A stretch of 64,000 nucleotides of DNA from NCBI RefSeq assembly GCF_003261635.1, contig NZ_QFXK01000033.1, positions 248,001-312,000 of the forward strand. Direction: 5' to 3'. Below, one piece after another: positions 34,557-41,956 of the stretch. The stretch comes from Kribbella monticola (GTDB lineage: Bacteria > Actinomycetota > Actinomycetes > Propionibacteriales > Kribbellaceae). The notes under the pieces were generated by a model. The model saw only the letters and a program-made list of their open reading frames with translations. It made no database searches and had not been told where the DNA came from. The position numbers and the translations under genes are program-made. Within the stretch, counting starts at the first letter, position 1, and each line of letters opens with the position of its first letter.

Positions 34557-35189
34557 ATGACGCAACCGCAGCAGAACCCGTGGACTCGGCAACAACCGCC
34601 GACCCTGGCGCCGCAACCGCAACAGGGGCCCCCGCCGCCGGTGAACCTGACGCCCCGGGGGCCGTCCGCTCCGCAGCACGGAGTGACCGCCCCGGCCGAG
34701 GACCAGCGGCTGCCGAAGTTCGCGATTCCCGCTGCCGACACGCTCTGGTGGGTCGGCGTGCACGGAGGCTCGGGCGAGACCACGATGTCGCTGCTGCTTC
34801 CCGGCACCAGGGCCGCCGGCCACCGCTGGCCGATCCCACCGCCGCCGGTGCCGACGCCGGTGGTGCTGGTCGCACGCACCCATGGCGCCGGCCTGCGGGC
34901 AGCGCAGCGGGCAGCGATCGAATGGGCCTCCGGTGTGGTCCAGGGAATCGCGGTGCTCGGGCTCGTGCTGATCGCGGACGCTCCGGGCCGGTTGCCCCGC
35001 GTGCTGGACGACTTCGCCGACATCGTCGGCGGTGGGGTGCCGAGGGTCTGGGACATCCCGTGGATCGAGGAGTGGCGAAGGGGGGAGGACCCCACGCCGG
35101 AAAATACTCCCGACGAGGTTTTCGAAGTACTTGAATCCATCTACGCTCTTCGCGCGTCGAACCCAGCGGATTACCCCGCCCCTTACTGA
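34557..35189 (+). CDS. ParA/MinD-like protein with degenerate P-loop (DUF6668-like)
   Basis: A 210-residue protein. Residues 1-50 are a Pro/Gln-rich disordered leader. A ParA-like start follows: WWVGVHGGSGETTMSLLLPG, where Glu74 stands in place of the Walker A lysine (GGSGETT against GGVGKTT). VVLVARTHGAGLRAAQRAAIEWA and GLVLIADAPGRLP follow, as in MinD-like folds. ATP hydrolysis is therefore unlikely. GAGAGGAGGGG precedes ATG 34557. First gene of the secretion-like operon. The DUF6668 label is from memory. Confidence 0.65.
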   Translation: MTQPQQNPWTRQQPPTLAPQPQQGPPPPVNLTPRGPSAPQHGVTAPAEDQRLPKFAIPAADTLWWVGVHGGSGETTMSLLLPGTRAAGHRWPIPPPPVPTPVVLVARTHGAGLRAAQRAAIEWASGVVQGIAVLGLVLIADAPGRLPRVLDDFADIVGGGVPRVWDIPWIEEWRRGEDPTPENTPDEVFEVLESIYALRASNPADYPAPY

Positions 35190-35202
35190 GAGGTCCATTC
35201 TG

Positions 35203-35472
35203 ATGTTCGCAAAATTCGTTCCGCTTCTTGCCCCCCTGGTCGGCGTCGAGCCGCCGACCGAGGCGTCCAGCGGAATCAAGACGGTGGTCGGCTGGGTGAC
35301 CTGGATCGCCTTCTCCATCTGTGTTCTCGGCGTCATCATCGCCGGCGCCATGATGGCCATCGGCCAGCGTCGCGGTGAGGGTGGCGAGCACGCCGCCCGG
35401 CTCGGCTGGGTGCTCGCGGCCTGCATCGTGATCGGTTCGGCTTCGGCGCTGGTCGGGGCGCTGCTGAAATGA
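35203..35472 (+). CDS. VirB2/TrbC-like small two-helix membrane protein
   Basis: An 89-residue protein with a short N-terminus and two membrane helices (about residues 24-54 and 66-88) joined by a basic loop (QRRGEGGEHAARLG). Size, topology and position before VirB6- and VirB4-like genes match pilin-like VirB2/TrbC proteins. Whether it forms a filament is inference. ATG 35203 is 11 nt after the previous stop, with GAGAGG upstream. Its stop overlaps an ATG opening a 14-codon reading frame. Confidence 0.6.
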   Translation: MFAKFVPLLAPLVGVEPPTEASSGIKTVVGWVTWIAFSICVLGVIIAGAMMAIGQRRGEGGEHAARLGWVLAACIVIGSASALVGALLK

Positions 35473-35513
35473 CCACTCCGGCCACCGCCCCGGCCGGCGT
35501 ACCGGGCGGCTGA
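35469..35513 (+). other. Bridging micro-ORF (14 codons)
   Basis: ATG 35469 overlaps the pilin-like stop (ATGA) and opens MTTPATAPAGVPGG, ending at 35513, six bases before the GTG of the next gene. It may keep ribosomes moving to the next start. A similar bridge occurs at 40296-40319. Confidence 0.35.
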
Positions 35514-35519
35514 TCGGTC

Positions 35520-36380
35520 GTGGGACTGTTCAGCGGCGGGTCCGGCGACGGCGAGGACGACGACGCGGGAGAATCCACCTCCCCGTGGGAGAACCGCGGC
35601 TTCGTCGCCTCGGCGATCGTCATCGGGGCAGTGGTCGTGTGTGTGATCGTCTTCCTGGTGCTGGGCCGGGCCGGTGGCGACGATCAGCCGAGCGCCGGGC
35701 AGAGTCCGTCGCCGGGGCTCACCGAGCCGACGGACCTGCCGACCGACGAGCCGACCGAGCCGCCGGCGACACCGGGCGACGACCCGACCAGTACGCCGGT
35801 AGTCACCCCGCCGCCGGTGAACAACGCCTCCGGTGGCTGCAAGGCGAAGAACCCGGACCAGCGCATCCCCCGGACGGCGCCGCCCGCGGTCTCCTGGCAG
35901 TTCGAGACGGACATGCTGATCCCGCTGCAGGCACAGGGCGGTCCGGCGACCACCGACGCGAACGGCCTGCGGTACTGCTTCGCCCATTCGCCGACCGGTG
36001 CCGTGCTCGCCGCGATGGTGACGCTCGGCCAGATCCGCAACCCCGACCTGACCAGGTCGGTCCTGCAGCACCGCATCGCGCCCGGTGCCGGGCGGACCAG
36101 GGCGCTGAACGAGAACAGGTCGTCCCCGTCGCCGTCGCACGATGCCGGGGACCCGTCCCAGTTCACCGGGTTCAAGGTCGTCGACTACCTGCCCAACCGG
36201 GCGATCGTGGCGCTCGCGGTGCAGGTCGACTACCGCAGCGTCGCCTCGTTGCCGATCACCCTGGTCTGGCAGGGCGGCGACTGGAAGGTGGTCCTGCAGC
36301 CGGACGGCAGTTTCAACGGTGAGGTCGCGCCGGACATTCTCGGATCGCTGGACGGCTACGTCCGGTTCGGAGGCAGCTGA
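35520..36380 (+). CDS. VirB8/TcpC-like single-pass secretion protein
   Basis: A 286-residue protein: a short acidic cytoplasmic N-terminus, one membrane helix (about residues 28-52), a Pro/Thr-rich linker (about 60-105) and a globular external domain (about 120-286) with the NTF2-like pattern FKVVDYLPNRAIVALAVQVDY and ITLVWQGGDWKVVLQPDG. This layout is that of VirB8/TcpC scaffold proteins. Two cysteines (GGCKAK and RYCFAH) could form a disulphide. The stop overlaps the next ATG (TGATG). Confidence 0.65.
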   Translation: MGLFSGGSGDGEDDDAGESTSPWENRGFVASAIVIGAVVVCVIVFLVLGRAGGDDQPSAGQSPSPGLTEPTDLPTDEPTEPPATPGDDPTSTPVVTPPPVNNASGGCKAKNPDQRIPRTAPPAVSWQFETDMLIPLQAQGGPATTDANGLRYCFAHSPTGAVLAAMVTLGQIRNPDLTRSVLQHRIAPGAGRTRALNENRSSPSPSHDAGDPSQFTGFKVVDYLPNRAIVALAVQVDYRSVASLPITLVWQGGDWKVVLQPDGSFNGEVAPDILGSLDGYVRFGGS

Positions 36381-37255
36381 TGCTTGTCCTCGGTTGTTCG
36401 CTGGCGCCCTGGAACTGGGACGACTGCGCCCGCAAGTACCTCGGTGACGCGATCCAGGCGGCCATCGGCGGCCTGTTCGGTTTCCTCTTCGACACCTTGA
36501 AGAAGATCATCGTCGACGCGGTGATCGCGGTGATGAAGGCGGTCGGCACGCTCTGGGTCGACATCAAGACCCCGGGCATCGGCAACAACAGCGCGATCCT
36601 GTTCGTCCAGGCGTACACGTTCTGGATCCTGGTCTTCGCGGCCACCATCTCGGTGATCATCGGCGGTGTCCGGATGGCCGTCTCGCAGCGCGGTGAACCG
36701 CTGCGCGACATCATGAAGAGCCTGCTGACGATGGTCGTGGTCTCCGGCGCCGGCGTCGCCTTCGCCTCCACCCTGATCACCGTGTCCGACGTCTTCTCGC
36801 GCTGGATCATCCAGCAGTCGATCGGCGAGTCGAACTTCGACGACAAGCTGACCGAGAAGATGACGAACCCGCTCAAGGACGGCGGGGTCGGATTGATGCT
36901 GGTGATCGTGATCGGCATCCTGATGGTGATCTCCGCCCTGGTCCAACTGGGGCTGATGATCATCCGGTACGGGATGCTGGTGCTGCTGGTCGGCGTACTG
37001 CCACTGACCGCGGCCGCCACCAATACCGAGGCCGGCATGATGTGGTTCAAACGCGCCGTCGGCTGGCTGGCCGGTTTCATCATCTACAAACCGGTGGCCG
37101 CTCTCATCTATGCGACCGCGATCTTCCTGATCGGCGAGCCGAAGGGTGGCGCGGACTCCACGCTCAAGGTCATCACGGGCGTCACCATGATGCTGCTCGC
37201 CATCGTGGCGCTGCCGGCCATCCTGCGCTTCGTCTCCCCGCGGACGGGAGGCTGA
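36380..37255 (+). CDS. VirB6/TrbL-like polytopic protein 1
   Basis: A 291-residue protein with about six membrane helices after an amphipathic N-terminus. The key block MLVLLVGVLPLTAAATNTEAGMMWFKR followed by IYKPVAALIYATAIFL is shared with the next protein and with actinobacterial VirB6/TrbL-type channel subunits. It starts one base before the upstream stop ends, and one base separates it from the next gene. It probably forms the inner-membrane channel (inference). The block is given as two motifs, each under twenty residues when split at TNTE. Confidence 0.65.
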   Translation: MLVLGCSLAPWNWDDCARKYLGDAIQAAIGGLFGFLFDTLKKIIVDAVIAVMKAVGTLWVDIKTPGIGNNSAILFVQAYTFWILVFAATISVIIGGVRMAVSQRGEPLRDIMKSLLTMVVVSGAGVAFASTLITVSDVFSRWIIQQSIGESNFDDKLTEKMTNPLKDGGVGLMLVIVIGILMVISALVQLGLMIIRYGMLVLLVGVLPLTAAATNTEAGMMWFKRAVGWLAGFIIYKPVAALIYATAIFLIGEPKGGADSTLKVITGVTMMLLAIVALPAILRFVSPRTGG

Positions 37256-37256
37256 C

Positions 37257-38804
37257 ATGATCGCGATGTTCTGCGACGACGGCTGGGTCGAGTGCATCAA
37301 GAACATGATCCTGGGCACCGTGTCCCTCGCAATCGATGGGCTGATCAAAGTGATCTTCGATCCGATTTTCGACGCGCTGGCCAAGGCCGTCGGCAGTGTG
37401 ATGGGCACCATCGGAACGTTCTGGGTGTACGTCGACACGCCGTCGATCGGGAACTCCAGCACCGGTAAGCCGGACTTCGCGATCGACTGGATCTGGCAGC
37501 ACACCGCGTGGATCGCGGTCTTCGCGGCGACCATCGGTGTGATCGTGGCCGGCTGCCAGATGGCCTGGACGCAGCGGGGTGAGTCGGCCCGTGACCTGCT
37601 CCGGTCGCTGCTCACCCTGGCGGTCGCGTCGACGATGGCGGTCAGCGTCGCGCAGGTGCTGATCACGGTCGGCGACAAATTCTCCGAGTGCATCGTGTCG
37701 ACCGCGCTGACCGACAACGCGCAGGGGTTCGTGTGCAACCGGCACGAGGAGAACGCCGCCGGCTTCGGCCGGGCGATGCTGGTGCTGCTGGGACTGAGCG
37801 CCCCGACCGGCACCCTGGGCGTCGGGCTGATGATCGCCATCGCCATCATCGCGTTGCTGGCCTCGCTGATCCAGGTTGTCTTGATGGTGGTCCGCTACGC
37901 GATGCTGATCCTGCTCATCGGGGTGCTGCCGATCGCTGCGTCGGCGACCAACACCGAGATGGGTAAAGGCTGGTTCAAGCGAATAATCTCCTGGCTGATC
38001 GCCTTCATCCTCTACAAACCCGTGGCCGCTCTGATCTATGCGACCGCGATCAAGCTCACCTCGGCCAACTTCGCGAAGGACAAGCCGAAGACCGGCCCGC
38101 TGGCCTTCGCCGGCCAGACCGACGGCGACAAGATCATGAACATGGTTACCGGCATCACGATGCTGGTGCTCGCGTTGTTCGCCCTGCCGGCCTTGATGCG
38201 GTTCATCGCGCCGATGGTGTCGGCGACGGCCGGGTCGGCCGGCGCGGGCATGATGGCCGCCAAGATGCTCGGCGCCGACAAGGTGGGCGAGAAGGTTCAG
38301 GACTCCACCCGGGGGCAGAGCGAGAGCGACGGTCCCACTGGCTCGGAGACCCCCGGCCCCTCCCGGCAACCGACCTCCAGTACCGGCGGCTCCGGTTCAC
38401 CGAGTGGCAGCGGAGGCGGCAGCAGCGGCGGCGGTAGCGGTGGCAGCGGCGGGGGCGGCAGTGGCGGTAGTGGAGGCGGCGGCGCCGGTGGCGGCGGAGG
38501 GGGCGCCGGCGGCGGTGCTGGTGGAGGTGCCGGTGGTGGCGCGGGCGGTGGAGCCGGAGCCGGTGCCGGAGCAGGTGGCGCGGCCGGTGGTGGCGCCGCA
38601 GCAGGTGGCGGCGCGGCGGCCGGTGGTGGTGCGGCCGCAGGTGGTGCCGCGGCCGGTGCGGGTGCAGCGGCCGGACCGGTCGGGATCGCTGTCGTCGCGG
38701 CCGCCGCAGCGGTCAAGAAGGGCATCGACACGGCCAAGGAGTTCACCGAGGACGTCGGCAAGGAAATAGACGGAATGGATGAGGGACCAAGTGGCAGCGG
38801 CTGA
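37257..38804 (+). CDS. VirB6/TrbL-like polytopic protein 2 with Gly/Ala tail
   Basis: A 515-residue tandem paralogue of the preceding protein: GVLPIAASATNTEMG against GVLPLTAAATNTEAG, and an identical YKPVAALIYATAI. The membrane part ends near residue 340. A low-complexity Gly/Ala/Ser tail (coded by about 38,397-38,690) and a final charged helix (KKGIDTAKEFTEDVGKEIDG) follow, which would lie on one side of the membrane. It overlaps the next gene by up to 26 bp. The duplication suggests a heteromeric channel (inference). Confidence 0.65.
   Translation: MIAMFCDDGWVECIKNMILGTVSLAIDGLIKVIFDPIFDALAKAVGSVMGTIGTFWVYVDTPSIGNSSTGKPDFAIDWIWQHTAWIAVFAATIGVIVAGCQMAWTQRGESARDLLRSLLTLAVASTMAVSVAQVLITVGDKFSECIVSTALTDNAQGFVCNRHEENAAGFGRAMLVLLGLSAPTGTLGVGLMIAIAIIALLASLIQVVLMVVRYAMLILLIGVLPIAASATNTEMGKGWFKRIISWLIAFILYKPVAALIYATAIKLTSANFAKDKPKTGPLAFAGQTDGDKIMNMVTGITMLVLALFALPALMRFIAPMVSATAGSAGAGMMAAKMLGADKVGEKVQDSTRGQSESDGPTGSETPGPSRQPTSSTGGSGSPSGSGGGSSGGGSGGSGGGGSGGSGGGGAGGGGGGAGGGAGGGAGGGAGGGAGAGAGAGGAAGGGAAAGGGAAAGGGAAAGGAAAGAGAAAGPVGIAVVAAAAAVKKGIDTAKEFTEDVGKEIDGMDEGPSGSG
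38397..38690 (+). repeat. Gly/Ala-coding low-complexity tract
   Basis: Nearly uninterrupted GGC/GGT/GCC/GCG codons, with imperfect 9- to 12-bp units such as GGTGGTGGC and GCAGGTGGC. It encodes the flexible tail of the second VirB6-like protein. Confidence 0.7.
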
Positions 38805-40299
38805 CAGCGTGCGGAGCACGCCCAGGACCTACGGCAACTGGCGCCAGCCGGCGTCGGCGGGCATCGCGGGTCTGGGCACGCTCGGCACCATGATCATGAT
38901 GGGCGGCCTGGTGGTGACGCTCATCGCCACCATGGCCGGCGGCCTCATCGGCGCGGTGATCTCGATGACGATCGTCGGGATCACGCTGCTGATGCTGATG
39001 ACCAAGGACAAGCACGGCCAGTCCAGCCTGCAGAGACTCTCGACCCGAATTGGATGGCAGCGAGCAAAGATGGCCAAGCACAACATCTACCGTTCCGGTC
39101 CGCTCGGCCGGACGCCGTGGGGCAAGTTCCAGCTGCCCGGTCTCGCGGCCGCATCGCAGCTGAGCGAGTACCAGGACTCCTACGGCCGCCCCTTCGCTCT
39201 GCTGTTCTACCCGAGCACCCGGCACTTCACCGTCGTCATCAACGCGGAGCCGGACGGCGCCTCGCTGGTCGACGAGGACCAGGTGGACAACTGGGTCGCG
39301 CACTGGGGCCAGTGGCTCGCGTCGCTCGGTCACGAGCCGGGCGTCGTCGCGGCCTCGGTCACCGTCGAGAGTGCGCCCGACACCGGTATCAGATTGCGGC
39401 GCGAGGTCACTCACAACACCCAGGACGGTACGCCGGCGATCGCGCGCGCGATGCTCGCCGAGGTGATCCAGACGTACCCGGAGGGTTCCGCGCTGGTGTC
39501 CGCCCGGGTCGCCCTGACGTTCAAAGGCACGGACCGGCAGGGCAAGCGCCGCAAAGAAGAGGACATGGGCCGCGAGCTCGCGTCCCGGCTGCCCGCTCTC
39601 ACCCAGAGCCTGAACTCGACCGGCGCCGGTGCCGCCCGACCGGTGACCGCACAGGAGCTCTGTGAGACCGTCCGGATCGCGTACGACCCGGCCGCCGCAG
39701 TACTGATCGACGAGGCTCGTAGTCAGGGCATGTCGCCGGATCTGCAGTGGACCGATGTCGGGCCGGCGGCGGCGCAGTCGTTCTGGGACAAGTACAGGCA
39801 CGACAGTGCGTGGTCCGTGACGTGGCAGATGACCCAGGCGTCGCGCGGCGAGGTGTTCTCGTCCGTGCTCTCGCAGTTGGTTGCTCCGCACCCCGACATC
39901 GACCGCAAACGCGTCACGCTGCTGTACCGGCCGCTGGACGCGGCCACCTCGGCGCGCATGGTGGAAGCGGACAAGCGCAACGCCTCGTTCCGCGCGACCG
40001 CCTCGGCTCGCCCGTCAGCCCGCTCGCTGGCCGAAGCAAGGGCCGCCGACCGTACTGCGATGGAAGAAGCGCGCGGGGCGGGCCTGGTGAACTTCGGCAT
40101 GGTCGTCACCGGGACGGTGATGTCCGCCGAGCAACTGCCCGACATGATCGCCGCGATCGACAACCTCGGTGCCACCGCCCGGGTGCTGCTCCGGCCGGCG
40201 TACGGATCGCAGGACTCCGCCTTCGTCGCGGCGCTGCCGCTGGGTGTCGTCCTGCAGAGCCACCTGTCGGTTCCGGCCGGAATCCGGGAAGCCCTATGA
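38779..40299 (+). CDS. SCO6880-type protein (PrgI/VirB3-like membrane part plus soluble domain)
   Basis: A 506-residue protein. Two closely spaced N-terminal helices (about residues 28-75), as in PrgI/VirB3, precede a large cytoplasmic region of mixed alpha/beta with no Walker motif (FALLFYPSTRHFTVVINAEPD, AARPVTAQELCETVRIAYDP). Actinobacterial type IV-like clusters place such a protein directly before the VirB4 ATPase, so together they may equal a split VirB4 (inference). GTG 38791, preceded by GAGGGA, is an equally good start. Its stop overlaps a seven-codon micro-ORF. Confidence 0.6.
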   Translation: MRDQVAAADSVRSTPRTYGNWRQPASAGIAGLGTLGTMIMMGGLVVTLIATMAGGLIGAVISMTIVGITLLMLMTKDKHGQSSLQRLSTRIGWQRAKMAKHNIYRSGPLGRTPWGKFQLPGLAAASQLSEYQDSYGRPFALLFYPSTRHFTVVINAEPDGASLVDEDQVDNWVAHWGQWLASLGHEPGVVAASVTVESAPDTGIRLRREVTHNTQDGTPAIARAMLAEVIQTYPEGSALVSARVALTFKGTDRQGKRRKEEDMGRELASRLPALTQSLNSTGAGAARPVTAQELCETVRIAYDPAAAVLIDEARSQGMSPDLQWTDVGPAAAQSFWDKYRHDSAWSVTWQMTQASRGEVFSSVLSQLVAPHPDIDRKRVTLLYRPLDAATSARMVEADKRNASFRATASARPSARSLAEARAADRTAMEEARGAGLVNFGMVVTGTVMSAEQLPDMIAAIDNLGATARVLLRPAYGSQDSAFVAALPLGVVLQSHLSVPAGIREAL

Positions 40300-40319
40300 G
40301 CCAGCGGGAGGCCCAGTGA
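40296..40319 (+). other. Bridging micro-ORF (7 codons)
   Basis: ATG 40296 overlaps the upstream stop (ATGA). The frame reads MSQREAQ and its own stop overlaps the GTG of the VirB4 gene (GTGA at 40316-40319). It carries the ribosome site CGGGAGG for the next gene. This looks like a coupling device rather than a functional peptide. Confidence 0.4.
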
Positions 40320-41956
40320 GCAAGAAGAAGAAGCCGGTCGACCCGATGCGGGGCGGCAAACGCCCGATGCCACGCGGCTGGCCCGGCATGGGCGGCGGCT
40401 ACTCGACGTACCTGCAGGCTCCGGCCGAGTGGCGCGGTACGACGGTGCAGGTGTGCGGGATGTGGCCGTTCGCGGCCGGCACCGGCAGCCCGATGGTCGG
40501 CGTACCGATCGGCCGCAACATCCTCTCCGGCGCGACCATGTGCTGCGACCCGATCAGCTGGTTCATGCGCGCCAAGCTGATCTCCAACCCGTCCGTCTTC
40601 GTGCTGGGCAAGCCGGGTCTGGGCAAGTCGACGATCATCCGCCGGATGGCACTCGGCCTGGCCGGGTACGGCGTGATGCCGCTCGTGCTCGGCGACCTCA
40701 AGCCCGACTACAAGGACCTCATCGAGGCGCTCGGCGGCCAGGTGATCCAGCTCGGCCGCGGCCGTGGCCACCTGAACGTGCTCGACCCCGGCGAGTCCCG
40801 CAAGGCCGCACTGCGGCTGACCGGCAGTGCTCGCCAGGCCATCCAGGCCGACGCGCACGGCCGCCGTTCCACGATGGTGTCGGCGTTGATCTCGATCATG
40901 CGCTCGGCCCCACCGACCGACCGCGAAGAGACCATCATCGACGAGGCCCTGAAGGTCCTCGACGAACGCCACGACGGCACGCCGGTACTGCGGGATCTCC
41001 TGCGGGTGGTCCAGGAAGCTCCGGACCGGGTCCGCGACGTCGCGCTGGACCGCGGCAGCATGGAGCGCTACCGGCAGATCACCGAAGGCCTCGAGGCCTC
41101 CCTGATCGGTCTGGTCGGCGGTGGCCGGCTCGGTGAGATCTTCTCGGAGCAGACCGACCACCCGATGGCGATGGATCGTCCGGTCGTGTTCGACGTCTCC
41201 AACATCGACGACTCCGAGACGAGCTTGCAGGCCGCGGTGCTGCTGGCCTGCTGGTCGTACGGCTTCGGTGCCGTCGCCGTCTCGCAGGCGCTGGCCGATG
41301 CCGGGCTGGAGCCACGACGGCACTACTTCGTCATCCTGGACGAGCTCTGGCGAGTACTGCGCGCAGGGCGTGGTCTGGTCGACCGGGTCGACGCACTGAC
41401 CCGATTGAACCGGCAGCGCGGTGTCGGGATGGCGATGATCTCGCACACCATGTCCGACCTGCTCGCGCTGGAGCACCCCGAGGACCGGATGAAGGCGAAG
41501 GGTTTCGTCGAACGGTCCGGCATGGTGATCTGCGGCGGCCTGCCGCGCGCCGAGATGGAGAACCTGACCGCCGTCGTACCGCTGTCGGGTGAGGAGCAGA
41601 ACATGCTCATCGGCTGGCAGGACCCGCCCGCTTGGGACCCGGCCACCGGTGAGGAGGCGGCGCCACCCGGCCGAGGGAACTTCCTGGTCAAGGTCGGTGG
41701 CCGCCCGGGCATCCCGGTGCACGTCGCGCTCACCTCGGTCGAGCGCGAGATCAACGACACGAACAAGCTCTGGAAAACCGGCGCGGACGGCCGGCCACTG
41801 AAGGTGGAGATCGGCGACGACGGGACGGAGGAGGTCGTCGAGGAGTACACCTTCGACGACCCGGCGATGCTGCCGCCGCCCGACCCGAGCACCCGGCTGG
41901 CCCCGCCGCCCGACCCGGCCACCCGCATCGTCGCGAAGGCTGGAGTTGAGGAATAG
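40316..41956 (+). CDS. VirB4/TraC-like ATPase
   Basis: A 546-residue cytoplasmic motor. Walker A is GKPGLGKST (98-106). Walker B is YFVILDELW (Asp342, Glu343). MAMISHTMSDLLAL downstream is the usual sensor region of VirB4/TraG ATPases. LVLGDLKPDYKDLIEALGGQ matches the FtsK/VirB4 superfamily. It lacks the long N-terminal domain of classical VirB4, consistent with that part being the separate SCO6880-type protein. GTG 40316 follows CGGGAGG. The C-terminal 50 residues are Pro/Asp rich. The stop overlaps the next GTG (TAGTG). Confidence 0.85.
   Translation: MSKKKKPVDPMRGGKRPMPRGWPGMGGGYSTYLQAPAEWRGTTVQVCGMWPFAAGTGSPMVGVPIGRNILSGATMCCDPISWFMRAKLISNPSVFVLGKPGLGKSTIIRRMALGLAGYGVMPLVLGDLKPDYKDLIEALGGQVIQLGRGRGHLNVLDPGESRKAALRLTGSARQAIQADAHGRRSTMVSALISIMRSAPPTDREETIIDEALKVLDERHDGTPVLRDLLRVVQEAPDRVRDVALDRGSMERYRQITEGLEASLIGLVGGGRLGEIFSEQTDHPMAMDRPVVFDVSNIDDSETSLQAAVLLACWSYGFGAVAVSQALADAGLEPRRHYFVILDELWRVLRAGRGLVDRVDALTRLNRQRGVGMAMISHTMSDLLALEHPEDRMKAKGFVERSGMVICGGLPRAEMENLTAVVPLSGEEQNMLIGWQDPPAWDPATGEEAAPPGRGNFLVKVGGRPGIPVHVALTSVEREINDTNKLWKTGADGRPLKVEIGDDGTEEVVEEYTFDDPAMLPPPDPSTRLAPPPDPATRIVAKAGVEE

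Noticed and set aside
38397..38690. Possible CRISPR array or mobile repeat
   Set aside because: Units are irregular Gly/Ala codon runs in frame with a membrane protein, with no uniform spacers.
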